A DNA stretch of 64,000 nt from Paenibacillus_S sp043945595 (GTDB lineage Bacteria; Bacillota; Bacilli; Paenibacillales; NBRC-103111), in contig NZ_JBIFNP010000001.1 of NCBI RefSeq assembly GCF_043945595.1, positions 5,828,001 through 5,892,000 of the forward strand, in the 5' to 3' direction. A model generated the notes under the pieces. It was not told where the DNA came from, ran no database searches, and saw only the letters and a list, made by a program, of their open reading frames with translations. Position 1 is the first letter of the stretch. Every line of letters starts with the position of its first letter. A program made the translations under genes and the position numbers. This document shows positions 28,421 through 38,932 of the stretch, piece by piece.

Positions 28421-29851
28421 TTATTGCTGAACAATGGCTCTCGCAATCCATACGCCCGCAGCACCCGCTTGCGCCAAACCTCTTGTCACACCGGCTCCAT
28501 CGCCTCCGCAGTACAAACCGGAGATTTCCGTTTCCAGCTGCTCACTTAGCTTCGGTCTTGCCGAATAGAACTTGGCCTCCACGCCATAGAACAAAGTATG
28601 CTCTGATGCGATCCCCGGAGTGACCTTATCCAACGCTTCCACCATCTCAATTAAGCTTTTCATCGTGTTATATGGAAGAACGAGCCCCAGATCGCCCGGC
28701 ACGGCTTCTTTTAACGTAGGCTCGAGGAAGCCTTCTTTAATACGGGATTCCGTGGAGCGCCTGCCGCGAATGATATCCCCGTACTTTTGCACAATCACTC
28801 CGCCGTTGGATAGATCGTTGGCGCGCTCGCATATTTCACGTGCGTACTCGTTCGGCTTATCGAACGGTTCAGTAAATCGGTGCGAAACCAGCAGAGCAAA
28901 GTTCGTATTAGAGGAGCCCAGTGCCGGGTCCTTATATGCATGGCCGTTGGCAGCCATCACCCCGCTGTGATTCTCGACAACGACATGGCCGGACGGATTG
29001 CTGCAAAATGTACGCACACGAGTCCCTACGGAAGTATTGAAAATAAACTTGCCTTCATATAAGTGTTCGTTAATTTCCCTCATGACGACATCCGAGGTCT
29101 CGACACGTACGCCCACGTCGACCTGGTTGTTGTACATTTTAAGGCGGCGCTTGCGCAGCACCTCGGTCAGCCATGCCGAGCCGTCCCGGCCAGGTGCCAC
29201 GATAACCCGTTCCGCTTCAATCTCCTCGCCGCTGCGCAGCAGAATTCCTTTGACCTGATACCCGTCCGGACCTTTCACCGTCAGCAGATCCGCAACCTCC
29301 GTCTTGAACTGCATGTCGATCCGTTCTTTCAGGAACCGGTTGATAGACTTGAGAATCTCCAAATTCTGTTCCGTTCCCAAATGCCGCACCTGTGCACGGA
29401 GAAGCTTCAAACCGGCAGCGTACGCACGCTGCTCTATAGAACGAACGGTCGGTGTCGTCGGATCGGTTATCGTATCTGTCGCTCCATGCTCAAGGTTGAT
29501 GCTATCGACATAACTAATAAGCTCCATCACTTTGGAAGGGGACAAATAATCGGTCAGCCATCCCCCGAATTCCGTTGTAATGTTAAATTTACCGTCACTA
29601 TAAGCGCCCGCTCCACCGAAGCCTGCCGTAATGGAACAGGCGGGAAGACAGCCTGCAAATTCTTTTTTCCCCGCCGGAGGAGGGCACAGCTTGATCTTCT
29701 CTTCCAGGATCGGGCACCTTCTATGATCTATATCATGGCCTTTATCAACAAGTAAAACCTGCAGGTGAGGCGCTTTCAACGTCAGCTCGTAGGCCGCAAA
29801 AATTCCTGCCGGACCCGCTCCCACTATAATTACATCATACCGGTTCTTCAT
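28421..29851 (-). CDS. COG2509-type NAD(P)/FAD-dependent oxidoreductase
   Basis: The ATG at 29851 (MKNRYDVIIVGAGPAG) follows GGGAGG; the open frame further upstream runs through the riboswitch and is not translated sequence. The 476-aa protein has an N-terminal FAD Rossmann motif GAGPAG (11-16), then the cysteine-bearing segment characteristic of this uncharacterised dehydrogenase group (RRCPILEEKIKLCPPPAG, then FAGCLPACSITAGFGGAGAYSDGKFN), a second dinucleotide part (RVIVAPGRDGSAWL) and a C-terminal FAD-contacting YCGGDGAGVTRGLAQAGAAG. The family's substrate is unknown. Control by a guanine riboswitch points to purine metabolism or an effect of guanine on redox balance. Confidence 0.85.
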   Translation of the reverse strand: MKNRYDVIIVGAGPAGIFAAYELTLKAPHLQVLLVDKGHDIDHRRCPILEEKIKLCPPPAGKKEFAGCLPACSITAGFGGAGAYSDGKFNITTEFGGWLTDYLSPSKVMELISYVDSINLEHGATDTITDPTTPTVRSIEQRAYAAGLKLLRAQVRHLGTEQNLEILKSINRFLKERIDMQFKTEVADLLTVKGPDGYQVKGILLRSGEEIEAERVIVAPGRDGSAWLTEVLRKRRLKMYNNQVDVGVRVETSDVVMREINEHLYEGKFIFNTSVGTRVRTFCSNPSGHVVVENHSGVMAANGHAYKDPALGSSNTNFALLVSHRFTEPFDKPNEYAREICERANDLSNGGVIVQKYGDIIRGRRSTESRIKEGFLEPTLKEAVPGDLGLVLPYNTMKSLIEMVEALDKVTPGIASEHTLFYGVEAKFYSARPKLSEQLETEISGLYCGGDGAGVTRGLAQAGAAGVWIARAIVQQ

Positions 29852-29972
29852 TTCTACCCAGCCTCCCGAATTGTTTGAATTTCGATCGAAACAAGAATCA
29901 AAAAGCCGCACCTTCATTTGGGGGCGTTTGTTCCGAGGGACAGCCCAATCGCAAATTATGCCGGCTTCCCAG

Positions 29973-30006
29973 CCAAACAAAATATCCCGGCCCTCCGGGT
30001 GCGGGA
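29973..30006 (-). terminator. riboswitch expression-platform terminator
   Basis: TCCCGCACCC and GGGCCGGGA form a stem with a GGA loop and a small internal bulge, followed by TATTTTGTTT. The 5' half is shared with an alternative hairpin (29997-30017). Confidence 0.65.
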
Positions 30007-30017
30007 AATCCACACCC
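29997..30017 (-). promoter_or_regulatory. riboswitch antiterminator hairpin
   Basis: GGGTGTGG pairs with CCGCACCC over 8 bp around ATTTC. Its 5' arm overlaps the 3' strand of aptamer helix P1 (GAAGGGT) and its 3' arm is part of the terminator, so the three helices are mutually exclusive. This predicts that ligand binding turns the gene off. Confidence 0.65.
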
Positions 30018-30086
30018 TTCGTAGCCAGGAATTATCGGTTCCTTGTAGAAACCCTTGACCCGTATCGCCAAGGATATACGAATGGT
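30014..30086 (-). ncRNA. purine riboswitch aptamer, guanine type
   Basis: The minus-strand sequence has every conserved block of the purine aptamer: P1 ACCATTCG/CGAAGGGT (7 of 8 pairs), TATA after P1, P2 CCTTG/CAAGG with loop GATACGG, joining segment GTTTCTAC, P3 AGGAA/TTCCT with loop CCGATAA, and J3/1 GGCTAC. The discriminating position (74 in xpt numbering) is C, which specifies guanine or hypoxanthine rather than adenine. A TATATT at 30096-30101 could be the -10, placing the start just before the aptamer. Confidence 0.85.
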
Positions 30087-30230
30087 TTTGCATGTAATAT
30101 ATAAGTTCAACCCTCTAAAAGGTTACTCCTATTTTTGAATAATGTCAATGTTTTTCCGTCTATTGTTCGTCTTTTAATGATATAAAATTGTTTTTCATTG
30201 CTTAATATCTATTTTACACTCGAAAACACG

Positions 30231-30236
30231 TATAAT
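30231..30236 (+). promoter_or_regulatory. -10 element of the hprK-like gene, followed by a long leader
   Basis: TATAAT with no well-spaced -35 (TTTACA is only 12 nt upstream). The leader of about 130 nt that follows has a CCTGC/GCAGG hairpin near 30286 and a small CTGA/TCAG hairpin near 30250; I do not recognise it as a known riboswitch. Confidence 0.4.
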
Positions 30237-30372
30237 AGATAGGAAAGCTGACTTCAGAAAAGAATGTAATCACCGGTAGAGCCCTGCACAAGCAGGAGAC
30301 CCCCGAACCAAAATCGAATATTAATACAAATTGTTAATTTTATCATCATCTTGGCGCAAGGAGGTTTTTAAG

Positions 30373-31293
30373 ATGAAACCGGTTACGGTTAAACAGCTGA
30401 TCGATCGTTTTAATCTCGAAATACTCGCTGGACACAACGAGCTGCATAGAACCATTACTAAAACGAGGGCGCACCGGCCCGGCTTGGAGTTCACAGGGTA
30501 CTTTAATTTTTTTCCGCAAGCGCATGTGCAGCTGCTCGGACGAAAAGAAATTACGTATTTACACACATTGAGCGAGCACGAACGCAATCTGCATATAGGC
30601 AATATTGTGAAATATCACCCGCCTTGCTTTGTGGTGACACGCAATCAGGAAGAAGAGGGCTTGAAGTATCTGCTTAAATACTGCGAGGAAGAAGGGATTC
30701 CGCTGCTTCGCACTCCGGCTCCGACAACCAAGTTTCAGGAGCTGGTGGATGTTTACTTAGCCAAGGCGCTGGCTCAGGAAATGACTATTCATGGGGTTTG
30801 CGTCAATGTATCCGGGATCGGCATATTGCTGCGGGGAAAATCCGGCGTAGGAAAAAGCGAAACCGCCCATACGTTAATTCGCCGCGGGCACCGGCTCGTA
30901 GCGGATGATGCCGTTGTTCTGAAAAAAATCAGTCCCGAGACGCTGCTCGGCACTCATAATGAGAAAACAAAGGAGTTCCTCGCGCTGCGCAGCATCGGAC
31001 TGATCAATGTATCTCGTCTGTACGGCAGAAAAGCGTTTCAAGAGGAAACGCGGATCGTGCTCGATATCGAGCTGACCAAATGGCAAAATGACGCGCTTAA
31101 CAACGAGCTGGAGCTGGAACCAAAGTTCACGGAGTATATGGACATCCGCATCCCCCATATTGAAATTCAGCTGCAGCCGGGCCGCGATGTCGCCGGACTG
31201 GTCGAGGCCGCGGCCAATAATTGGTATTTGCGTCAGCAGGGCTACAGCGCCGCCGAAGATTTTATGAAACGGCTTCAAAACGATATGAGTTAA
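30373..31293 (+). CDS. HPr kinase/phosphorylase family protein, divergent paralogue
   Basis: The ATG at 30373 follows AAGGAGG; 306 aa, the usual HprK length. The N-terminal domain aligns with HprK (RPGLEFTGYFNFFPQAHVQLLG), and the kinase domain has H140, the Walker A loop GKSGVGKSE (155-163) and the acidic pair ADD (178-179). The family signature, normally LEIRGLGIINV, reads LALRSIGLINV here (203-213): the glutamate is alanine and the glycine after arginine is serine. HprK phosphorylates and dephosphorylates Ser46 of HPr for carbon catabolite control. In Firmicutes the main hprK is usually linked to lgt, which is absent here, so this is probably a second, specialised kinase. Confidence 0.82.
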   Translation: MKPVTVKQLIDRFNLEILAGHNELHRTITKTRAHRPGLEFTGYFNFFPQAHVQLLGRKEITYLHTLSEHERNLHIGNIVKYHPPCFVVTRNQEEEGLKYLLKYCEEEGIPLLRTPAPTTKFQELVDVYLAKALAQEMTIHGVCVNVSGIGILLRGKSGVGKSETAHTLIRRGHRLVADDAVVLKKISPETLLGTHNEKTKEFLALRSIGLINVSRLYGRKAFQEETRIVLDIELTKWQNDALNNELELEPKFTEYMDIRIPHIEIQLQPGRDVAGLVEAAANNWYLRQQGYSAAEDFMKRLQNDMS

Positions 31294-31396
31294 GAGTCAG
31301 TACAGTACCATGATTTATAGAAGAGCTCCACCGACCAACAGACGCGTATCGCTGCAAAGTACGCTTGGGATTGGCGCGTTGGAAAAGCAAGCCACA

Positions 31397-32077
31397 CTAT
31401 TGTCCTCGTGTTTGGATGAATAGCCCTTTGTTCTCCATCCATTCGGCATACAGCACTTCTTCCGGGCTGATCACCCCCTGCTGTTGAAGCTTGTCCGACA
31501 GCCACCTTTCGTCATATCCGGCCTCCTTCAATTTCGCATGGTCAATGCGTCCCTTTTGGATCAATACAACTGGAAAAGCCGCGGGCTCCGCCGGAAGCTT
31601 CAAATCTTCCCGCTGGATAGCCTCTGCGGCTGATTTTTTCATGACGCTCACGTTTCCGTTCGTCTCGAATACGGCAAAGGCTACTTCCCGAACGGTAAAC
31701 ACATTTTGTTCGCGAAGCAGCGTATGTAATTGGTCAATGTCCAAATTGTTGCGCTTAAGCGCCTTAAAATCGATAACTCCCTGCTTGATAATTAAATCGG
31801 CCGTTCCGTTCAACGGCCTGCTGAGTACAGGAACGTACTGAACCAGTTTCTCCAATGCTATAGATAATGCAGCCCACAGAAATAAAGCGTATACGAGTTC
31901 AATAAACCGCACTTCTTTATCGTAGATCGTGTTGCCGACAATTTCGCTCAGCATGAGTGAGGAGACGAAGTCGAACGCGGTAAGCTGGGAAATTTCTTTT
32001 CTTCCCAACAGCCTCGTAATTACCCATAAACCGACTAAACCGGTAGCCAACTTCACCGTGATATAGGCAAAATCCAT
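31397..32077 (-). CDS. YetF/DUF421 family membrane protein
   Basis: The ATG at 32077 (MDFAYITVKLATG) follows GGGGGAGG. The 226-aa protein has three N-terminal membrane helices with the family motif TRLLGRKEISQLTAFDFV, then a cytoplasmic DUF421 domain with LIIKQGVIDFKALKRNNLDIDQLHTLLREQNVF and a C-terminal segment with FPVVLIQKGRID. YetF proteins are widespread in spore formers; two paralogues in Bacillus affect spore germination. The substrate or partner is unknown. Single gene, convergent with the hprK-like gene. Confidence 0.88.
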   Translation of the reverse strand: MDFAYITVKLATGLVGLWVITRLLGRKEISQLTAFDFVSSLMLSEIVGNTIYDKEVRFIELVYALFLWAALSIALEKLVQYVPVLSRPLNGTADLIIKQGVIDFKALKRNNLDIDQLHTLLREQNVFTVREVAFAVFETNGNVSVMKKSAAEAIQREDLKLPAEPAAFPVVLIQKGRIDHAKLKEAGYDERWLSDKLQQQGVISPEEVLYAEWMENKGLFIQTRGQ

Positions 32078-32300
32078 ACGGCACCTCCCCCAATTCAAAG
32101 AAATCTTTGAAGATAGCTTACCCTGAAAAGGCAGTTTATGAATCAAGAAAGCTTATCGTCTCGGCTTGAGGGAACATTACTCTTATCCACTTTTCGCATA
32201 TGTTTTTATATTTATTATGCATTTCCATCATAACAACAACTGTGCTACTATAAAAATATCTTGAATTGTTCAAATAACTATTTCAGGGGAAGGTGATGCA

Positions 32301-32495
32301 ATGAATACGGATTTAGCCGCATTATTATTTATCATTTTGCTGTCCGTGCTCCTGTACTTGCCCCGTTATTTCAGACCGCGAAGCCGCAGCAGCCATCCTA
32401 AAGTGACGGACCTGAACAGCTATAAACAATTACGGAAGGAACGCTGCGCGAACCCTGCTCCGGAGAGAAAACAAAAAAGCTTCCCGGAGTCCTAG
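32301..32495 (+). CDS. small single-helix membrane protein of unknown function
   Basis: The 64-aa product has one hydrophobic helix (about residues 5-24, LAALLFIILLSVLLYL) followed by a strongly basic, polar tail. The start is supported by GGGGAAGGTG eight bases before the ATG, and a clear terminator follows at once. I do not recognise the family. Confidence 0.6.
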   Translation: MNTDLAALLFIILLSVLLYLPRYFRPRSRSSHPKVTDLNSYKQLRKERCANPAPERKQKSFPES

Positions 32496-32522
32496 GACAG
32501 ACGGGAAGCTTTCGCTGCTTTG
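32471..32522. terminator. bidirectional terminator
   Basis: AAAGCTTCCCG and CGGGAAGCTTT form an 11-bp stem with a 15-nt loop and an A tract on the left. It overlaps the last codons of the small plus-strand gene and lies just past the SLH pectate lyase gene on the minus strand. Confidence 0.8.
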
Positions 32523-32540
32523 CAGCTTAAGCTGCATTCT

Positions 32541-35500
32541 TTAATTCATAAACTGTACATATTGCAGCAGCCGTTTCAGCATGACGGCCGCTTCCGCACG
32601 CGTAGCTTGACCATGAGGAGAAAACGCCGTGCCGCTTGTTCCGTTGACGATCCCCGCGTTTACCGCTTGAGCTGCAGCGTTCTGAGCCCAGCCGGCGATT
32701 TGTGCGCTGTCCTTGAAAGCCTCAAGCTTACCTTTATCGGCATCAGCCTGTTTGCCTGCAAGATTTAAGGCACGCACAATCATGACAGCCATCTGCTCTC
32801 GGGAAATGGAGGCGTTTGGCTGGAAAGTACCGTCCTCGAAGCCGTCCACAAGACGAGCCTTAAATGCAGCACCCACCGCACCCGCAAACCAATCACGCTC
32901 GGATACATCCGAAAAGCCTGCTGTGCTTACTTCGGTTAATCCTGCAGCACGAACGAGCAACGCCGCAAACTCAGCTCGGGTAATTTGGTTTTGCGGAGAG
33001 AACGTGGTATCGGTCGAACCGTTGACAAGCAGCTTGGAAGCAAGCAGCTCGACATCCGCCTGAGCCCAATGCCCCTTCAGATCCGTAAACGTTTTATTGG
33101 CCTGAACTACTGCATACATGCTGTTGCCTGGCCGAATAATGGTTACCGTCGTCTCATTTCCTTCCGCAGCAAACCTCGTTGGAACAAATGTCATCGCTCC
33201 CGTTGCCGGATTCACGATCACTCCGGAAGCCTTGCTGCTGTCGATGGAGCCTGACAAGCGGAAGGTGCGTGAGAGATAATGGTTGCCGAAATCGGTAACC
33301 TCCGTTTTCTTCCCGCCTGCTTCCACCGTAATCGTGAAGTCCACCAGGTCCGATAGAAGCTTGATGTCTTGCTTACCGGCCTGCGCCGCAAAATTATCCG
33401 ATGCCGGTCCGCTTACTTTTGCAATAACGATGCTCACATGCATGTCCTGAGGCTGGGCTCCAAGAGAGGCGGCCCACTGCTGCACTTGTAAAGCAGCCGC
33501 AGGAAGCTCGTAGGTCATCCCGTTTCCTTCAATAGAGATGACCGCATCAGGCGCTTGATCGAGCGTCTCAGCTACCGATTCCGCCGGTATCTGGACAACG
33601 GTCACCGGTGATGTGCCCGTGACCTTGATCGTCAGCTTGGCACCGGACCCGGACAGCGATTGAATGGCTGGACTTAATGCCGAAGCGCTTAGCACAGCAA
33701 TGCCGGCCGGCCGGCCCTCATAGCTGCCCTGTACGGACTCGGTGCTGACGGAAGAGCTTTGTCCGCCCTCGGAAGAAGATGCTCCTCCTTCGGCCGCCGG
33801 TGCGGAAGTGCTTGGACTAGATGATGTCGAAGGATGATTTTTCCTGTTCTGGGTTGTCGTCATTACCACTGCCGAAGCTTCGCTCTCGCCTTGTATATTG
33901 GCAGCCGTCACCTTGTAATAATACGTTGTAGAGGCAGTAAGATTTATATCCAAGTAAGATGCAGTAGTAGAGAACCCCGCTTTAGAGAAGTTTGTAGAGT
34001 CCAGACTTCGATAGATGTTGTAGTAGGTCGCTCCCGTTACGCTGGTTCAGCTAAGCGTAACCTGATTCTGCGCAGCCGCGGCCGCAAGACCCGTCGGAGC
34101 GGCAATGGTCCCTTCATTAGGATCCATCCCTGGATCCGTTCCTGGATCTGTTCCCGGATTCGTTCCTGGATCTGTTCCCGGATTCGTTCCTGGATCTGTT
34201 CCCGGATTCGTACCCGAATCTGTTCCAGGTGCTACAAACTTGAGGAAATCACCCCAAATGATATTACCGGCCGCGTCTCTCTGATAGGGAAGCGCCGGCT
34301 GCAAACTGACAAAGTTGGCATCGTTCAGCTGAACGCCGGATTTATTCACCGATGCCGTTCCGTTAAAGAGGAAGTTCGTATCAGAACTCAGCTCGGCCGG
34401 ATAATTGTCTTTGGCCGTCACATTCTTTTGATAAGAAACAAAACCATTGATTCTAAAATCCGTCGGAATATTCGTATAGGTCGTAAAGTTCAAGTTCCCG
34501 CGGGCGTTATTGAAGCCTACATTGTTGTTCTCCGCAATAACCCCCGGATTGCTGTTGCTCGTAAAACCGTAGGCGCCATTACCAAAAGCAATGCTGTTGC
34601 GGATAATGTGAGGCACGTGAATGCCTTCGCCTCCAAGCTTGAAGCCGTTCTTGTCCCCTTTGCCGACAGTGCCGTCCGTCAAGGTCCCGTTGTTATAAGC
34701 AATGCTGTTCTCGATGATGACGGCGCCAATGGCACCGGAGCCCGCTTTCGTATACAAATCCCAGCCATCGTCAATATTGTTGTGGGAAATGTCGCCGCGG
34801 AAAATATTCCCTACCCCGGAAGTCAGCTTCGCGGCGAAGCCGTCCGCATTGTTATCCGCAGGATCGCGGTTATCGAACGATTCATTGTTCAGAATCAGAT
34901 TGTAGGACGGCCATGTCGATTTATCCTCCGAGTCGTCCGTTCGGCTGATCTGCATCCCCGTGTCCCCATGCTCATAGAAACGGTTCAGCTCGACGATGTT
35001 ATAGCTTCCGCCAACCGTAAAGCCTTTCGTATTCGGCGCAGAACGGGCAAAATCGATGCCTGTAACATGCCAGTAGTTCCCGCTAAGTACAACGCCTTCG
35101 GAGTTTTTACCGAAATCAATAAGCGGTCTGACGCCCGGGGCCGCGACGAGATATTTTAAGGCATCCGCCGTACCGTCGTTATATTTCTTGATTTCCAGCT
35201 TAGCCGTACGCGCATAGGTGCCGCCCTGCACAATAATGCGCTGCCCCGGTCTGACGTAATCGATCGCAGTGTCCAAATCAAGCGGACTCGCGCTGGTACC
35301 CGCCCCGCTGGCTTTTCCAGCCGGAGCTACATAGATGTCTCCGCCCGGAGCATAGATTTTCATGGTCACCGTGAAGTTCTGAATCAGGTTGTCATAGGAG
35401 GTCAGGTTCTGCGTATCATCCGGAAGCAGGGTTGCGCTGAAATTGGTGTCGCCCTCCTGCAGCCCGGCCGGTACGGACGTGATAGTCCCGGCTGTTACAG

Positions 35501-38500
35501 GAATATCCTGCGCGATAATATTCAGCCCTTCCTTGACAATCAGGGTACCGTTCACATTCGCTTTGACCTTCAAATCATAATTGGCAGAGGAGGTTTTATT
35601 TAAGGATACGATATCCATCTGCGGTGTGATAGGCTGCTTAGGCGCTTCTTCCTTAGGCGCATCCGTCGCAGCGTTCGTGACATGCAGTTCAATGTTGCTG
35701 ACTTCAATCGTCGCCAGACGGGCTGCATAAAAACCAACATACATTTTGGAATCCTGTACGTTCAGCATGTCAGGCTCATAAAAGAACTGCTTCGGCTTCG
35801 GTTCCTGCACATTGTTCAGGCTGCCCGTATAGCCGCTGTTCGTCTTCACCAGCTTGAGCCTGTAGTTCGCCGCAGGATAAGTGTTATTCACATTCGGCTG
35901 CTCATTTTTGAGCATATACGTTTGAATCCCTTTGCTGCCCGCGCCGTCCCGCGAGGTCACACCGGTCCTAACGAACAGCTGTGTTCCGTTCGGGCCTTTC
36001 GTACCGCCGCTATAGCCTCCAACCGCTGCGATATTGGAAGCGAATACGCTGGAATCATTGGCTGCGCCAATCGCATCTCTTGCCATGATCCCGAACGATT
36101 CCTGACCGTCAAACGGCGTCTTGGCATAGGCAATCACCTTAATATCTGCGGAGAGCTCGAAGTTATCTAGTGCCGCGTCGAGCTCCGTATAGTAGAAGGA
36201 GATGCCGTCATGATCGCCGGTCACTTTACCCCCGCCCTCCAACGCCTCTACCCGGACGGTGCCGTTCCCGTTCACGGTGACGTTATTGTTGGCGCTCGAG
36301 GTCGATTGTCCGAAACGAATCGACTTCCAGACAGCATCCGCTCCCGCCCGCACGGTAGCTTTGAGAACAATCGGCGCAAGGGACACGTCATTGGGGACAA
36401 CAAGGATATCATAGGTTCCGGGAATATCCTTGTTGTACGCGGCGGTGTCAACCATATAATCGCTCGCGCTTAATACTTCCAAATCCCCGTTATCGTATAC
36501 CTTGGAGACGATAAGTCCGGCAGCATCGAAGCTTTCGCCAACCGTATAGGTCGTTTTCGGGTACTGCGTCGTTTGAATGCCTGTAAGCGATTTTTGTTTC
36601 ACCGTTACGCTGAAGTCAGCGGACTGGCCTTTGTGGGTGACGGTTAATGTTTTGGCGCCTTCTGCCGAGGTATCCAGCGGCGAGACGGTCAATTCATTTC
36701 TCGTCAATCGGACGGATTGGCCGTCGCTGTATTTGGCATAAACCACGAGTCCGTCCAGGTCCAGCGTATCGCCCAAATAATACAGCGTCTTTTGCGGCAG
36801 CTGCTTGATCTCCAGCCCGGTCAGCGCTGCGTCTTTAACGATAATGTCGAATTCAACAGAAGTCGCTGGCGTTTCGGCGGATGTAACGATCACCTTTTGC
36901 GTTCCCGGTGCAGTAAGAACATAGGTTGTACCGGTTACAATTGCTCCGGGAATCGAGAAGACATATTGATCTTCCGTCAGCTGTTCCACTTTGTAGCCGT
37001 TATTGTATGTACCCCTAATTGCAAATCCGTTCGGATCGAACACGTCTCCCGGATAGTAGGTCGTTTTGGCCGGGAAATATTGAATCTGGAGTCCCGTAAC
37101 GTCCAGTTTCAGAATGCTCAGGTTCAATTCGGCGGTTTCGCCGTTAAAATGTACTGCAGCGGCACTGCTGCCTGCTGTGCTGCTGTCAAAGCCTGTGACG
37201 ACATAGTCAGCCTCGGAAAGCAGTTCCTCATGGCTATCCGGATAAACCGCTTTTACCTTCAGACCCTTTAGCTCCAGGCTTTCGCCGATCAAGTAAGCGG
37301 TTTTCATAGCACTTGTGTCGGCAATGATTTGACTCGGGACTCTTGAATCTGCGATGACTCGGTAATTGCTGAATGTAATTTCCGCATCTCTGGCCGCATA
37401 CAGGCCTGCATAAAATTTACCTGCGAACAGATCTTTTACGACATACCTTTGCGTTGTGCCGTTTACGGTAATTTCGTAAGCATCGCCGGATTTTTTTAGG
37501 GTAAAATCATATACTTCATTGACGGCAGGCACCTTCACGTTATTGAATGCGTCTAATGCATTTCGCGAAGATTGCTTATAAAAGGCCTGTACAAAGTTAG
37601 AGGCCCCGACCTTACCGCCGAATCCTCCCACCTGAATATAATTGGAAGTGTTAACTCCTACGCTTTGCTTCAGCATAACGCCAAACGATTTTTGATTGGA
37701 GTTGCTGTCCGGCGTGCCGTTAAAGCTTTTGATTGTAGCTCTGGCGCTTATTTCGATATTCGCATTTGCCGGAATTTCTTTATAGAAATAAGATATGCCT
37801 TCATCGGTAGACGAGATTTTCCCGCCGGCAGCCTTCAGCACAAACGGATCATTGGACTGTACGTCCGGAGCCGGATTCGTACTCCCGCTTGTCCCGCTGC
37901 CAAACGCGCTAAACTTCCAATCGCCCAAATTCAGCGGATCGACGTTAAGATGCACGTTGCTGAATGTAACCTTCGTATTTCTCGCCGTATAAAGCCCTGC
38001 GTAAGCGATATTGCCCGAGAAATGATCAATTACTTGGACTTGATCGCCGATACGTAGAGTGTAAGCGCTGCCGGTTTTCCTGATGCTCAAATCGTAGCTT
38101 TTTCCAGGAGCCGGAGCGGCCGAGTCGAACTCGTAGCCGGTTTTGATCAGCGTACTGTCTTGGCTGTAAAATCCTTTCATCGACTGGTCCAGCGCCCCCA
38201 CAGCCACATAATTGCTGAAATAAGTGGCATAGGTCACATCCGTTGTCGTAAAGGACGTATTCCCGGCTGCCTTATTCCGCAGCATCAGCCCGAAGGAAAC
38301 CTGATTATTCGCTGCAAATGTCTCGACTGTAGCCGTCGCGGACAACTCGAAGTTCTGATCTGCAGGAACCTCTTTGAAATAATAGGCGATCCCCTCGGAG
38401 CTTCCTGCGATTTTGCCTCGATCGTTAGAGCTGCGCAGGGTTACCGTACTGTCGTTATTTTCCGTAATTTCAAAGTTGGATGCCGTAATTTTATCCTGTC

Positions 38501-38645
38501 CCCCGACATCCCCGAACACGCTGCCCTGCCAGTCGCTGCCGATCTGGATCATCGCCGCCTGATCGGCAGAAGCCGGCAACGGCAGCAGGGAAACCAATAA
38601 AACGAATGACATAACCATCGCCAACAACCTTTTCGGCTGCCTCAT
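32541..38645 (-). pseudogene. SLH-anchored family 9 pectate lyase (PL9) interrupted by one in-frame TGA
   Basis: The ATG at 38645 (MRQPKRLLAM) follows AAGGAG. The full frame is about 2034 codons: signal peptide 1-27; two beta-sandwich modules (about 35-235, 240-430) and a third (770-990); four bacterial Ig-like repeats (about 440-765); PL9 beta-helix (about 1100-1460); a GTNPGTDP repeat linker; an FN3 domain (about 1512-1600); and three SLH repeats at the end. The PL9 part has D1268, D1292, D1293, D1296 and K1332, the spacing I recall for the calcium ligands and catalytic lysine of Dickeya Pel9A. Codon 1533 (34047-34049) is TGA where FN3 has its conserved tryptophan (VTLS-W-TSV), and the frame continues unchanged beyond it. 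As written, the product would be secreted but lose its SLH anchor. Confidence 0.85.
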
Positions 38646-38771
38646 ATTCCACTTCTCCTTCCCGCCTCTATGCATGGGTGTACCGGGACTATCCCCCTTT
38701 TCCAATATGAATTCGTTTACATTTCCCTATAGGCAAATTCCCTGCGGTCCCTCGCCTAGGAAATTGGAATC

Positions 38772-38788
38772 AGGCCTAGTATAGGCCT
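38772..38788. promoter_or_regulatory. palindrome upstream of the pectate lyase gene (candidate operator)
   Basis: AGGCCTAGTATAGGCCT has 7-bp arms (AGGCCTA / TAGGCCT with small offsets) in the promoter region about 130 bp before the start codon. A regulator site is possible; none is identified. Confidence 0.35.
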
Positions 38789-38860
38789 AAGCAAAATAAC
38801 ACTCAATATGCACAATTTAACATGTATTTTTTCACCTTAAGGAACAGATGAGCATCCTCC

Positions 38861-38902
38861 AAAAAATAAAAAAACAACCTTCTTTTGACAGAAAGTTGTT
38901 TT
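38861..38902 (-). terminator. terminator of the Nif3-like gene
   Basis: AACAACTTTCT and AGAAGGTTGTT pair around GTCAAA on the minus strand, with one internal mismatch, followed by a run of T residues. Confidence 0.7.
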
Positions 38903-38932
38903 CGGCTGATGACAGATTGAATTCGTTCCAGG

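Noticed and set aside
29852..30013. Upstream in-frame extension of the FAD oxidoreductase (GTG at 30013)
   Set aside because: It lies inside the riboswitch expression platform, has no ribosome-binding site and no resemblance to the family; the ATG at 29851 has both.
34047..34049. Selenocysteine or pyrrolysine readthrough of the TGA
   Set aside because: TGA replaces a structural tryptophan of FN3, not a catalytic cysteine, and no SECIS-like hairpin directly follows.
33834..35159. Plus-strand open frame of 441 codons with repeated basic residues
   Set aside because: It is the antisense of the GTNPGTDP linker and beta-helix of the pectate lyase.
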